Assembly (NCBI RefSeq): GCF_003313395.1
Contig: NZ_QNFZ01000048.1
Span: forward strand, 18,027-82,026
Length of the DNA: 64,000 bases
From: Nonomuraea lactucae
GTDB lineage: Bacteria > Actinomycetota > Actinomycetes > Streptosporangiales > Streptosporangiaceae
Direction: 5' to 3'
The notes beneath the pieces are model-generated. The model did no database searches. It was not told the origin of the DNA and saw only the letters and a program-made list of their open reading frames with translations. Positions within the stretch are counted from its first letter, which is position 1; each line of letters starts with the position of its first letter. This document shows positions 53,922 through 63,378 of the stretch, piece after piece. A program made the position numbers and the translations under genes.

Positions 53922-55172
53922 TTACCCCCGCTTGGTGCACAGCGCGGTGTCCATCGCGTCGATCACGTGCCGCATGGCGTCCTCGGTGCTGGGGAGTGCG
54001 GTGACGGCGACGGTGGCGACCCGGCCGTGCTCGGTCACCCCGTTGCGGGTCTCGTAGCCGTCGATGTCACCGCCGTGGCCCCAGGCGACGCCGCCGCACG
54101 TCAGCGGCATCTTCGACAGGCCGAGCCCGTACTCCCAGCCGGTCGGCATACCGGGGGCCTTCATCGTGTGCTTCATGGCCGCGAGCTGCTCCGGCTTGAG
54201 CAGCTCGCCGCCCATCAGCGCACTCATGAAGCGGTTGAGGTCGCTGGGGGTCGCGATGAGCTGGCCGGCCGCCCACCCCCATGACGGGTCCAGGTTCGTG
54301 ACGTCCACCAGCTTGCCGCCGGGCTTCTCGGATCCGTATCCCCGGGGGTGACGCCCGCGGATGGTCTTGTCGCCCTTGGCCGGCCAGTAGGTGTGGCGCA
54401 GCCCGATCGGCTTGATGATCCGCTCGTTGATCGCCTCGGCCACCGGGCGACGGTCGATCTTCTCGATGAGCAGGCCGGCCAGCACGTAGCCGGTGTTGCT
54501 GTACTCCCAGCTCGTGCCGGGCGCGAACGACGCCTTGTGCGCGAAGGCCATGTCCAGCAGGTCCTGGGGCGAGCGGTAGACGGCGCGGGCCTTGAAGGCG
54601 GTCGGCATCCAGCGGGTGTAGTTCGGCAGGCCGCTGGTGTGCTGGAGCAACTGCCGTACCGTGATCTTGCGGCCGTCGATACCCTTGCCGCGGACCACCT
54701 TCGGCAGGTACGTCTCGATCGGCTCGTCCAGACCGACCTTGCCCTCACCGGCGAGTTGCAGCACCGCCACCGCGGTGAACATCTTGGTGTTACTGGCGAT
54801 CCGCACCTGACCGTCGACCGGGACCTTCGCCCTGGTCGTCAGGTCCGCGACCCCGGCGGTGTAGTGGCGGGTCCGGCCCCTGGCGTCCCGCACCGCTGCC
54901 AGTGCCGCCGGGAACCTGTCCTTCTTGACCAGCCTGTCCAGTTTCTTCTGAACGGTGTCGGGCCTGCGGTCGCGCTTCAGCTCGTCAGGCGTCTCGGCCA
55001 GCCCGGCGGACGGGCTATCGTCCGGTCTCTGCGGCACGGGGTTCGCGGTGCGGTCAGGTCCGGTGGCCGCCGCGGCCGGCGTCCCTGCCACGGCCAGCGC
55101 CGTCAGCGCCGCCGCGGCAGCCAGAACCCGCGCGCGCCGGGGGGACTTCGACTCGGAAGAGGTACGCGACAT
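53922..55172 (-). CDS. Secreted serine hydrolase (class C beta-lactamase / DD-peptidase-like)
   Basis: A 416-aa secreted enzyme. It has a signal peptide (basic start, then VLAAAAALTALAVAGTPAAAA). The catalytic SxxK is ASNTKMF, the YxN is YSNTGYV, and WGHGGDIDGYETR occupies the KTG-like position (HGG). This is the beta-lactamase/DD-carboxypeptidase family (PF00144). ATG 55172 follows AGGAG, with a 19-bp hairpin directly upstream. The likely role is in cell-wall or small-ester hydrolysis, not necessarily antibiotic resistance. Confidence 0.88.
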   Translation of the reverse strand: MSRTSSESKSPRRARVLAAAAALTALAVAGTPAAAATGPDRTANPVPQRPDDSPSAGLAETPDELKRDRRPDTVQKKLDRLVKKDRFPAALAAVRDARGRTRHYTAGVADLTTRAKVPVDGQVRIASNTKMFTAVAVLQLAGEGKVGLDEPIETYLPKVVRGKGIDGRKITVRQLLQHTSGLPNYTRWMPTAFKARAVYRSPQDLLDMAFAHKASFAPGTSWEYSNTGYVLAGLLIEKIDRRPVAEAINERIIKPIGLRHTYWPAKGDKTIRGRHPRGYGSEKPGGKLVDVTNLDPSWGWAAGQLIATPSDLNRFMSALMGGELLKPEQLAAMKHTMKAPGMPTGWEYGLGLSKMPLTCGGVAWGHGGDIDGYETRNGVTEHGRVATVAVTALPSTEDAMRHVIDAMDTALCTKRG

Positions 55173-55188
55173 GGGGAAACGCTCCTGT

Positions 55189-55229
55189 TGCTCGGTGGAG
55201 TCGTCCGGAGCGGACGACTCCACCGAGCA
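55189..55229 (-). promoter_or_regulatory. Perfect 19-bp hairpin in the serine-hydrolase leader
   Basis: Left arm 55189-55207 and right arm 55211-55229 are exact reverse complements with a 3-base loop (core GGTGGAGTCGTCC / GGACGACTCCACC). It sits about 17 bases upstream of the ATG and next to the AGGAG, so it could attenuate transcription, stabilise the mRNA, or serve as a protein-binding operator. Confidence 0.85.
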
Positions 55230-55369
55230 TGTCCGTTGAGGGCCCCCTTGATCGATCCTGCGTACTGGAGCGTTCAGGTACGGCCAGCTGTACCCGGACA
55301 GGCCAGGGAGGGGATGCCCTAGGTGCGAAACAGGGCCGCCTGGCTCACGCCCACGCGGCCGTCAGCCAC

Positions 55370-56905
55370 TCACGGGGTGGCGATTCGGCCTGCATGCCGG
55401 TCAGGGCCGTGATCAGCGCCGGTCGGTGGCTCGACGGCCGGGCAGTGCGTACCGCGCGCCGGCGTCCGCAGGCTGATCAGATACCGCTCGGTCGCCGCGG
55501 AGACGCAGTTGCTGCCCAGCGAGTGCACCCCATGGCCCCACCCGTCGTAGGTCAGCAGCACCGCACCCGACTGGCGCGCCGCGTTCTGCGCCCACTCGTG
55601 CGGTGTGAACGGGTCGTACCGGCTGTTGAGCATCAGCACCGGCGGCACGCCCTTCCACCGCAGCGGTTCCTGTGGATTGCGCACCTGGGCCGGCCAGCCG
55701 ACGCACCCCAGGGTCACGGTCCAGGCCTGCACGGGCAGCTTCATGTCCGGCGCCACCTCGGCGAGTCCTCGGCGGTATGACCGCACCTCATCGACGTCGC
55801 GCACCGGCAGTCTCCAGTCCTGGCAGAAGATGGCCTCGGATGCGCCCTCGACCGTCTCCTCAGCGTCTCTCTCGCGCTGGGCGGTGGCCTCTGGCTCCGG
55901 CTTGCCCGCCAGCAGTTTCGCCTGGTTCTCAGACAACGACTTCCAGTACGGGCCGGTGAAAGCGTGTTGGGTGTCGATGAGGAATTCGAGGAGGTGGATC
56001 TTCTTGGTCGTACGCGGATCAATCAGCTCCCCGCGTTCGGCCTTGGCGTACAACTGGGCGAAGACGCGGCGGACGTCCCGGCCGTGCAGCGCGCAGTCGG
56101 TCGAGCGCCCGCACCACGCCACGTACTGGTCGAAGCTGTCCTGCACAGCCTTGGCCTCACTGCGCAGGAAACTCCACGTCGTGGCCTGGCTGTGGTCCAT
56201 GTTGCTGTCGAGCACCATCGCACGGACCCGGTGCGGGAACATCTGGGCGTACTGCTGGCCCATCAGGGTGCCGTAGGAGTTGCCGTAGTAGGTCAGCCTG
56301 GGCTCGCCGAGGGCGGCCCGGATCGCGTCCATGTCGCGGACGACGCTCTTGGTGTCCATGAAGTCGAACAGCGGCCCGTTCAGCTTCCGGCAGCTCTCGC
56401 CGAACGCCCGGTTGAGCTCGCGGAGGCGGCGGAACTGCTCGGCCGTGGTGGGTAACGCGTCGGAGGGCTGCCACGTCGACTGCTGACACCGGATCGGGTG
56501 GCTGCGGCCCACGCCCCGAGGGTCGAACCCGACGACGTCGAAGCGGCGGCGCACGTCGGCGGAGAAGGTGCCGCGCATGCCGGCGTCCGACTCCACGTCT
56601 GCCACGCCCGACGCACCCGGGCCGCCGGGGTTGATCAGGATGCTGCCGATGCGTGCGCTCGGATCCGTGGCCTTGCGCCGGGCGAGAGCGATGTCGATCG
56701 TTGGCCCGTCCGGTGCGGACCAGTCGATCGGCACGGTCACGCTGCCGCACTCCACCTCCGCCGTGTCCGGACACGGCTTCCAGTCGACGCTCTTCGTCGC
56801 GCGATGCGGCTCGTCGTGCGAGTCCGCGTGCCCCGGCGCGATTCCGAGCGCCGCAGCGGTTGACAGGGCGGTGAGCAGCGTGCCAATCCGGTATCGCCGT
56901 ATCAA
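55370..56905 (-). CDS. Secreted TAP-like alpha/beta hydrolase (tripeptidyl aminopeptidase family)
   Basis: A 511-aa secreted hydrolase. The signal peptide is LIRRYRIGTLLTALSTAAAL. Motifs are INPGGPGASG (oxyanion), FDPRGVGRS, GNSYGTLMGQQYA (nucleophile Ser), NSRYDPFTP (Asp) and GWGHGVHS (His) in the TAP C-terminal domain. The TTG at 56905 is preceded by an excellent GGAGGT; the ORF is open back to GTG 56986, but that would hide the signal peptide. Family members release N-terminal tripeptides. Confidence 0.88.
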   Translation of the reverse strand: MIRRYRIGTLLTALSTAAALGIAPGHADSHDEPHRATKSVDWKPCPDTAEVECGSVTVPIDWSAPDGPTIDIALARRKATDPSARIGSILINPGGPGASGVADVESDAGMRGTFSADVRRRFDVVGFDPRGVGRSHPIRCQQSTWQPSDALPTTAEQFRRLRELNRAFGESCRKLNGPLFDFMDTKSVVRDMDAIRAALGEPRLTYYGNSYGTLMGQQYAQMFPHRVRAMVLDSNMDHSQATTWSFLRSEAKAVQDSFDQYVAWCGRSTDCALHGRDVRRVFAQLYAKAERGELIDPRTTKKIHLLEFLIDTQHAFTGPYWKSLSENQAKLLAGKPEPEATAQRERDAEETVEGASEAIFCQDWRLPVRDVDEVRSYRRGLAEVAPDMKLPVQAWTVTLGCVGWPAQVRNPQEPLRWKGVPPVLMLNSRYDPFTPHEWAQNAARQSGAVLLTYDGWGHGVHSLGSNCVSAATERYLISLRTPARGTHCPAVEPPTGADHGPDRHAGRIATP

Positions 56906-56978
56906 GTCGTACCTCCGGTTCTGGCTGGTGCGGGGAGTGCGGGACGGCTGGTCGGACGGGGTACGGGTGTTTCCGGTT

Positions 56979-59324
56979 CTACTCACTGCGTAGCCCGCCC
57001 GGCTTGGTCAGGCGCCACAGCAGCGGCAGGCTGGCCGCGGTGGTCAGCAGGACGACCAGGGCGGCTGCGCCGGTGGTGGCGCTGATGCCGAGCCAGTCGA
57101 ACCGGATCGGGGCCTTGGCCGCGGCCTGCAGGATCGTCGACAGGCCGGTTCCGGTCAGGACGGCCAGGGTGAGGCCGAGCATGACAGGGATGGCGATCTG
57201 GCAGAGGACTGATCCGCTCAGCGTGTTGCGGCGGACGCCGAAGGCGACGAGCACGGCGAGCAGCCGGCGCCGCTCGCGGAGCTGCTCGGCGACGTTGACC
57301 AGGAGGCTGGCGCCGATGAGCAGCAGCAGCGCCGTGGCGCCGGCGAGGAGCGCCTGCCTGATGGTCAGCAGGGTGCCGTCGAGTGTCCGCAGCTCGATCA
57401 GCTGGACGTGGGCGGCCGGGTCCACCCGGGCGGCGGCGTTGCGGAGCCGGTCGAGGGCGTCGGGGTCGGCGGGGTCCAGCGCGACGTAGTACGTGACGCC
57501 GGACGGGGTGGGTTGGGTGCCGCGCAGCGCCGCTGGGGTGACCAGGATGGTCGCGTCGGTCGGCTGGAAGGAGCCGGCGTGCGGCTGGACGGTGCGGGCC
57601 TTGGCGGGCAGGGTCCACCGCGGCCGCGGTCCGGCTGCCTTCTCGGTGGCCTCGCCGAGGGTGTAGGTGGTGCCGGGGCGGGGTGGCGCTGCCGGCGAGG
57701 CGACGACGAACGTATCGCCGTCGGTGCAGGCGTCGAGCCGGGCCTCCTGCCGCAGTGCGGCGCAGTCCCCGACCCGCAGGTTGGTGAGGGCGTCCGGTGC
57801 GGCGGCGGACCCGGTGGGGACGGCCTCCACCGACGCCACCGGTTCGGTGGCACGGACGCCCGGGGCTCTGCGCAACGCGGTCTTCCAGCGCCTCAACTCG
57901 GTCGCCCGGTCCGCGCCGGACCCGCCGATGCTGGACGTGTTGAACACCTTGGCCTGGAACTGGCCGGTGTCGCGCTGGTTCTCCACGGTGACCTGGGCCT
58001 GGACGGCGACGAACAGCCCCTGCAACGCGATCACGCCGGCGACCGAGACGGCGATGCCGGACACCGCGCGCACCGCGCTGCCGCTGTCCAGCTGAAGCCG
58101 GCGTACCGCCAGCTGCCAGGCGACGCCTCCGCCACCCAACCGGCGGACCACCGCCTCCACCACCCAGGGCAGCAACAGGGCCACGCCGGCCAGCAGGGCC
58201 GCCACCCCCGCCATGACCTGGAACTCGAAGCCCTGCGCCTGCTCGGAGAGCCCGTCATGCAGCGGGTACAGCAGGGCCAGTCCGGCCACGGGCAGGATCA
58301 GCCGCCACCACAGCCGCCGGCGGCGGTCACCGCTGAGCCGGACCACGCCGAGCGGCTCGACCACCACCCGCCGCAGCGCGGACAGCGTGACCAGCACCGC
58401 CGCCACCGGCACCAGCGCGACGACCAGGACCGCCAGGGCCGGCACCGGCAGGAAGTCGGCAGGGGAGAAGGTCATGCCTGATACCCGGTCGGCCAGCAGG
58501 CGCACGGCGACGCAGAGCAGCCCGCCGACGCCCAGTCCGAGCAGGGCGCCGGCCAGGGTCTCCCCGGCGGCGATCCGCCGGGTCATCGCGGCGTCCGCGC
58601 CGACCAGCCGCAGCGCGGCGAGCCGGCGGTCACGGGCCTCGCCGCCGAAGCGCACCGCTGTGGCTACGAAGATCGCTACTGGCAGCAGCAGCACGACCAT
58701 CGCGACCACTCCCAGCAGCAGCAGCACCGGCGGCACTCCCTCGTCGAGGTCCGGCCTGCCGAACGACCGCACCCGGGTGGCCGCGCTCTCGTCGAGCCGG
58801 TCGGTGCCCAGGTAGAAGGCGTACTCGCCGGGGCCGGCCAGTCCTTCCTCGCCGATGGCGCCGACCACGCGCGCGCCCCACCGGCCGCGCAGCAGCGCCC
58901 CCTCGTCGCCGGCGAGCAGCCGGGCCAGGGCAGGCGATGCCACCATCTCGCCGGGGGCCGGCCGCCGGGTCACCCCTGGCGGTAGCGGGGCACGCTCCCC
59001 CTCGGGCTGCACCAGCCGCCCGTAGATCTCCCGGCCTCGGTACTGCGTGTCCGCCCTGGCGATGAGCAAGGTGTCTCCACCGCTGGGCATCGACTGCCCC
59101 CAGACAACCTCACGCGCGGCGAGCCGGGCGTCGCGGCCCGCCACCGCGGTCGGAACGCTCGCGGCGACGAGCAGCATCGCCACCCCGAGCCCCACCCCGA
59201 GCGAGATCATCACGAGCCGGGCCCAGCCCGAGCGGCCGCCGGCCACGCTCAACCGCATCCCCAACGCCAGCTCGCCGACCCACATCGCGAAGGCACCGCG
59301 CCCCGGTGCGCCGCCCGCGCTCAT
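56979..59324 (-). CDS. FtsX/MacB-type ABC permease
   Basis: A 781-aa permease with a first TM at about 40-60, two clusters of four-TM FtsX-like domains (about 205-390 and 660-780), and a large extracellular segment between. It forms a transporter or mechanotransmission complex with the ATPase. ATG 59324 overlaps the ATPase stop (ATGA). The substrate is probably a peptide, lipid or drug; such PadR-controlled pairs often serve antibiotic resistance. Confidence 0.86.
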   Translation of the reverse strand: MSAGGAPGRGAFAMWVGELALGMRLSVAGGRSGWARLVMISLGVGLGVAMLLVAASVPTAVAGRDARLAAREVVWGQSMPSGGDTLLIARADTQYRGREIYGRLVQPEGERAPLPPGVTRRPAPGEMVASPALARLLAGDEGALLRGRWGARVVGAIGEEGLAGPGEYAFYLGTDRLDESAATRVRSFGRPDLDEGVPPVLLLLGVVAMVVLLLPVAIFVATAVRFGGEARDRRLAALRLVGADAAMTRRIAAGETLAGALLGLGVGGLLCVAVRLLADRVSGMTFSPADFLPVPALAVLVVALVPVAAVLVTLSALRRVVVEPLGVVRLSGDRRRRLWWRLILPVAGLALLYPLHDGLSEQAQGFEFQVMAGVAALLAGVALLLPWVVEAVVRRLGGGGVAWQLAVRRLQLDSGSAVRAVSGIAVSVAGVIALQGLFVAVQAQVTVENQRDTGQFQAKVFNTSSIGGSGADRATELRRWKTALRRAPGVRATEPVASVEAVPTGSAAAPDALTNLRVGDCAALRQEARLDACTDGDTFVVASPAAPPRPGTTYTLGEATEKAAGPRPRWTLPAKARTVQPHAGSFQPTDATILVTPAALRGTQPTPSGVTYYVALDPADPDALDRLRNAAARVDPAAHVQLIELRTLDGTLLTIRQALLAGATALLLLIGASLLVNVAEQLRERRRLLAVLVAFGVRRNTLSGSVLCQIAIPVMLGLTLAVLTGTGLSTILQAAAKAPIRFDWLGISATTGAAALVVLLTTAASLPLLWRLTKPGGLRSE

Positions 59325-60013
59325 CGGGCGTTCGCCTGCTCGCGTACGCTGCCGTCGCGGACCACGGCCTCCCGGTCGGAGTACGCGGCGACCCGAGCCT
59401 CATGGGTGACCAGCACCACCGCCGCGCCGGTCTCCCGGGCCGCCGTGATGAACAGCCGCATCACCCGCTCCCCGTTGAGCGAGTCCAGCGCTCCCGTCGG
59501 CTCGTCGGCGAAGATCACCCGAGGTCCGGTGACCAGCGCGCGGGCCACCGCCACCCGCTGGCCCTGCCCACCGGACACCTGGCCGGGCCGCTTGTCCGCC
59601 ACGTCGGCGATCTCCAGCTGCTCCAGCAGGCCGGCCGCCCGCCGGGTCGCCTTCCCCCGCCGCATCCCGGCCAGCCGCAGTGGCAGCACCACGTTCTCCA
59701 GGCAGGTCAGTTCCGGCACCAACTGCCCGAACTGGAACACGAAACCGAACTCGGTACGCCGCAGCGCGCTGCGCTTCGCGTCGGACATGGCCACCACGTC
59801 CTGGCCGGCGTAGCTCACCCGGCCGGCGTCCGGGGTGACGATCCCGGCCAGGCAGTGCAGCAGCGTGGACTTGCCGGAACCGGACGGCCCCATCAGCGCC
59901 AGCACCTCCCCGGAGTAGACCTGCAGCGAGGCACCGTGCAGTGCCGGGGTGGCGCCGAAGCTCTTGACCAGGTTCTCCGCGATCAGCAGCGGCGCGTTCG
60001 GGGTGCTCATCAC
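59321..60013 (-). CDS. ABC transporter ATPase (MacB/LolD-type)
   Basis: A 230-aa ATPase: Walker A GPSGSGKST, Q-loop FQFGQLVPELT, signature VSGGQGQRVAVARAL, Walker B RVIFADEPTGALD. GTG 60013 overlaps the PadR stop; ATG 60010 is equally possible. Works with the FtsX-type permease downstream. Confidence 0.9.
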   Translation of the reverse strand: MMSTPNAPLLIAENLVKSFGATPALHGASLQVYSGEVLALMGPSGSGKSTLLHCLAGIVTPDAGRVSYAGQDVVAMSDAKRSALRRTEFGFVFQFGQLVPELTCLENVVLPLRLAGMRRGKATRRAAGLLEQLEIADVADKRPGQVSGGQGQRVAVARALVTGPRVIFADEPTGALDSLNGERVMRLFITAARETGAAVVLVTHEARVAAYSDREAVVRDGSVREQANAR

Positions 60014-60537
60014 GTGTTCCCCCGCACCCGGTCGCCGAGCTGGTCCAGCCGGGCCGCGGTCAGCTCCAGCCAGCGCAGGTCGGCCTCCAGGTGGAACAGG
60101 GCGTGGTCGCAGATGAGCTGGTCGGCAAGGTCCCCGTCGCTCTTGCGACGGGTCAGCTCGCGCATCAGCCGCAGGTGCTCGCCGCGCTGGGTGTCCAGCA
60201 GGTCGGCGGCGTCCCGGCCGGTCAGCAGCGCCAGGACGACCTTGGTGTAGAGGGTGCTCTGCAGGTACGGCTCGGGCTTCTCCGGCCGGGTCAGCCAGCG
60301 GTCCACATCGGTGATTCCGGACGTGGTGATCGCGTACCGCTTGCGGTCCGGGCCGGCGCCCGGCTCGGATTCGACCTCCACCGAGCCGTTCTTCAGCAGC
60401 CGGGCCAGGGTCGCGTAGACCTGGCCATAGTGCAGCGCCCGGCCCTGGCCGAACTGCTCGTCGTAGGAGCGCTTCAGGTCGTAGCCGTGGCGGGAGCCGG
60501 ACTCCAACAGGCCCAGCAGAGTCAAGGAAACTGGCAT
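60010..60537 (-). CDS. PadR-family transcriptional regulator
   Basis: A 175-aa PadR regulator: LTLLGLLESGSRHGYDLKRS, YGQVYATLARLLKNGSVEVE (wing) and a C-terminal coiled-coil dimerisation helix. It is first in the PadR-ATPase-permease operon, with a palindromic operator upstream. No ribosome-binding site precedes ATG 60537, but TATAGT lies six bases upstream, which would place the transcription start at the ATG (leaderless mRNA). Confidence 0.88.
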   Translation of the reverse strand: MPVSLTLLGLLESGSRHGYDLKRSYDEQFGQGRALHYGQVYATLARLLKNGSVEVESEPGAGPDRKRYAITTSGITDVDRWLTRPEKPEPYLQSTLYTKVVLALLTGRDAADLLDTQRGEHLRLMRELTRRKSDGDLADQLICDHALFHLEADLRWLELTAARLDQLGDRVRGNT

Positions 60538-60545
60538 GTCGGCAC

Positions 60546-60575
60546 TATACACACCGCCTATACACTAGGTGTATA
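60546..60575. promoter_or_regulatory. PadR operator/promoter
   Basis: TATACACTAGGTGTATA (60559-60575) is an inverted repeat with a 3-base centre; an extra TATACAC half-site lies at 60546-60552, overlapping the probable -10 element on the minus strand. PadR proteins typically bind such ATAC-type palindromes. Confidence 0.75.
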
Positions 60576-60625
60576 CATCGCTTCAGTCGGAGGAGAGGAC
60601 GGACCCGCGGGATCGCACGCCGGGA

Positions 60626-63136
60626 TCAGGAGGGCATGTTGTTACCGCCCCGGTTCTCCCAGGCCTGTACCCGATCGCCCTGGACCACGAGGTAGTCGGC
60701 CTTGAAGTCGCCGGTGACGTCGCGGAAGGCCACCGTGGTGTCGGGGTAGAACGACTCGTTGGCGAAGTACCTGTGCTCGGTCCAGTTGCCGTCGGACATC
60801 CCCGCCATGTGGTTGATGTAGGCGTGGACCGCGCCGGTGCTGCCGACGACCAGGTAGTCGACCTTTCGGTCGCCGTTGACGTCGCCCAGCCGCATCCTGG
60901 CCCGGGGGCCGGCCTCGGTCCCGGCAGCGAAGGTGTCGATCTTGGACCAGTTGGTCGTGTTCGGGGTGCGCACGTACGCGTCCATGGAGCCGGCCGGTCC
61001 CACGACGAGGTAGTCGTCCAGGCCGTCACCGTTGACATCGGCCAGGCGCACGTCCTCGCGCTCCCACCCCAGTTCGATCCCGGTCTCGTCGCCCGGCTTC
61101 TTTGTACTGTGGTAGTAGGGGAAGATGCGGGACTGGGCTTCCCAGTGGATCTTCCCGTCGCTGCCGGGCCTGTTCAGGAACGACCACAGCGACCCCTTGG
61201 CGCCCAGGATCAGGTAGTCGTCCAGGCCGTCGCCGTTCATGTCGGCGAAGCGCACGGATTCGCCTGGCTGGCCGACACCGGGGGCGATGATGCCCTGGTC
61301 CACCCAGTGGATCCGGCCGTCGGCCTGCCGCGTGTTCAGGGCGGCCCGTACCGACCCGTCTGGGAAGATCTTCACGTAGTCGGCGCGGCGGTCGCCGTTG
61401 AGCTCCACCAGGTCGATCCGGCCGGCGGGACCGCCCATTCCGGGCGCGATCACCCCCATGGGTCTCCAGCCCGGGCCGAGGTCCTGCTGGAAGCCCTCGG
61501 CGCAGGTCTTGGGGTTCCCCTCGGGGCCCTCGGGGTCCTTGATCCAGCCGCGCTTGTGCGCGGTGGTGATTCCGGACAGGAAGGCCCTGGCCATGTCGCG
61601 GTAGCCGGTGTCGTTCGGGTGAGACGTATCGGCCAGCTCAGACGTGGTGACCGCGCCCATGTCGACGAGTACGACGTGCTTGCCTTCCTTCTCCCGCTCG
61701 GCGACGACGCCGGGCAGGGCCTCGTTGAACGCGTCGATCTTGGGCTGCATGCCCTCCTTGACGGACGGGATGAGGGAGGCGACCACCACGGTCGCTCCGG
61801 GCACGTCGGCGAGCACCTGGTCGATCAGGTCGCCGAGCCGCTCCGGCGCATTGGCGAGGTCGTAATTCTGGTTCATGTCGTTGGTGCCCAGGTGAACGGT
61901 CACCATGTTCGGGTTCGCCCTTTGGACCGTGCAGTCGGCGATGGCCGCCACCTGGTCGATGCGCCGCCCGGGGTATCCCTCGTGATCGTCGTCGGGCAGG
62001 CTTCCCGACTCCTGCGAACCGACGAAGGCCACCTTGTCGGTGTGAGCCTTGAGCATGTCCCACAGGTCGCCCCGGTAGCCCGACCCTGTGGAGCTGCCCA
62101 CGCCGTAGGTGATGGAGTCACCCAACGGCATGATCCTCAAATTCGCGCCGGTGGGTCCAGGTTCGGGCCCAGGTCCGGGGTCCGGGTCGGGCGGGGGGTT
62201 CGGGTCGCCGGGGGAGCCCTCGTCGCGGCCGTAGTCGAAGTCGAACTCGATCACGGTCTTTTCCTTCTCGCTGCAGATCGTGGCGCCGGTGCCGGTGACC
62301 ATGCACTCAAGGGTGATGGCGGTGTTGGCGCTTTCGAGGTTGCTCGCGAACGTGTCGTCCTTGATCCCGATCGTGGCGCTACCGAAGTCGTGGCCGAACA
62401 GCTTGTCGCGAAGTCCGCTCGGAAAGCCGTTGTAGGAGACCAGTGTCGAGCGCCGCCACTGGCCGGAGTGGTTCTCGGGCGGTTCGTCGCCTTCTGTGGC
62501 GAAGCGGAAGGCGTGGGTGGAGGGGCCGTCCTTGTGGTACACGATCTTGGGGTGGGTGCCGTCCCAGCGGACCTGGTCGGCGCCTCTGATCTCATAGTGG
62601 CCGTGCGCCGACGTGGCGACGTACTCGGCCTTGTCGTCGCGGACCCAGACCGCGATGTGCTCCCAGTCGTGCACGTGGCCACCGGCGCCGGGGCCGTCCA
62701 CGTGCTGGACCGCGACGTCCTTTTCGAAGTAGTAGTCGTAGAGGTAGACGCACCAGCCGGAGTTGCACCGTTGGCGGGCGTAGGCGTTGGTGTTGTCCAG
62801 GTCAGACTGGTCGCGGCAGTCGCCCGTGTTGGTGGTGTTCTGGTTGTCCAGGCCCTCGGAGATCCGGCCGTCAGGTCCGATGGCCGGGACGTTGTAGCAG
62901 CTGTCGGTGTCGTAGTCGAGGGTCGGCTGCCACTTCAGGTCCGCCGCGGTGGCGTTCTGCGGCAGCGCGCGCGGCGGGTCGGCGGCAGCCGCGGCGGGCG
63001 TGGCCGGGAGAACGACGACACCGAGTAACAGCAGCCCGGCGACAACCGCGCGACCGCCTGGATCGGCGAGTCTCTTCACCGACTTTCTCGTCACGGACAC
63101 GACGGCCATCAATGCCGCCTCGATTGAGTTACGCAC
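60626..63136 (-). CDS. Secreted NLP (necrosis-inducing-like) - SGNH hydrolase - FG-GAP fusion
   Basis: An 836-aa secreted protein. A long signal peptide ends near PATPAAAA. Residues about 60-300 are an NPP1/NLP-type domain with GHVHDWE (about 152-158, matching the GHRHDWE hallmark), which in plant-pathogen toxins binds metal and attacks membranes. After a Pro/Gly linker (about 305-330) an SGNH hydrolase has MPLGDSITYG, HLGTNDMN and DTSHPNDTGY. The C-terminal ~270 residues have repeated ADMNGDGLDDYL-type FG-GAP/VCBS motifs, forming a calcium-binding propeller. GTG 63136 has AAGGA upstream. Substrates are unknown. Confidence 0.86.
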   Translation of the reverse strand: MRNSIEAALMAVVSVTRKSVKRLADPGGRAVVAGLLLLGVVVLPATPAAAAADPPRALPQNATAADLKWQPTLDYDTDSCYNVPAIGPDGRISEGLDNQNTTNTGDCRDQSDLDNTNAYARQRCNSGWCVYLYDYYFEKDVAVQHVDGPGAGGHVHDWEHIAVWVRDDKAEYVATSAHGHYEIRGADQVRWDGTHPKIVYHKDGPSTHAFRFATEGDEPPENHSGQWRRSTLVSYNGFPSGLRDKLFGHDFGSATIGIKDDTFASNLESANTAITLECMVTGTGATICSEKEKTVIEFDFDYGRDEGSPGDPNPPPDPDPGPGPEPGPTGANLRIMPLGDSITYGVGSSTGSGYRGDLWDMLKAHTDKVAFVGSQESGSLPDDDHEGYPGRRIDQVAAIADCTVQRANPNMVTVHLGTNDMNQNYDLANAPERLGDLIDQVLADVPGATVVVASLIPSVKEGMQPKIDAFNEALPGVVAEREKEGKHVVLVDMGAVTTSELADTSHPNDTGYRDMARAFLSGITTAHKRGWIKDPEGPEGNPKTCAEGFQQDLGPGWRPMGVIAPGMGGPAGRIDLVELNGDRRADYVKIFPDGSVRAALNTRQADGRIHWVDQGIIAPGVGQPGESVRFADMNGDGLDDYLILGAKGSLWSFLNRPGSDGKIHWEAQSRIFPYYHSTKKPGDETGIELGWEREDVRLADVNGDGLDDYLVVGPAGSMDAYVRTPNTTNWSKIDTFAAGTEAGPRARMRLGDVNGDRKVDYLVVGSTGAVHAYINHMAGMSDGNWTEHRYFANESFYPDTTVAFRDVTGDFKADYLVVQGDRVQAWENRGGNNMPS

Positions 63137-63378
63137 ATGAGTCCTTCCCGACCAGAACGCCGGCCGCCGGACACGCCGATGCCTGCCAGGCGCGGTTCAG
63201 CTCTACGGCCGGGCGTTGAACGGCGTGGGCTTGAGTGGACCCCCTGGCGGCGATCGCGGCACATTGTGGGACGACGGGTGGTCCAGTATCACGATGTGCC
63301 CGCCCGGTGACATCGGCTGATCGACCTATGCCTCGCTCGGGCTTGGAACCAGTGCGACGCTGGGCCGGTAGTACAACC

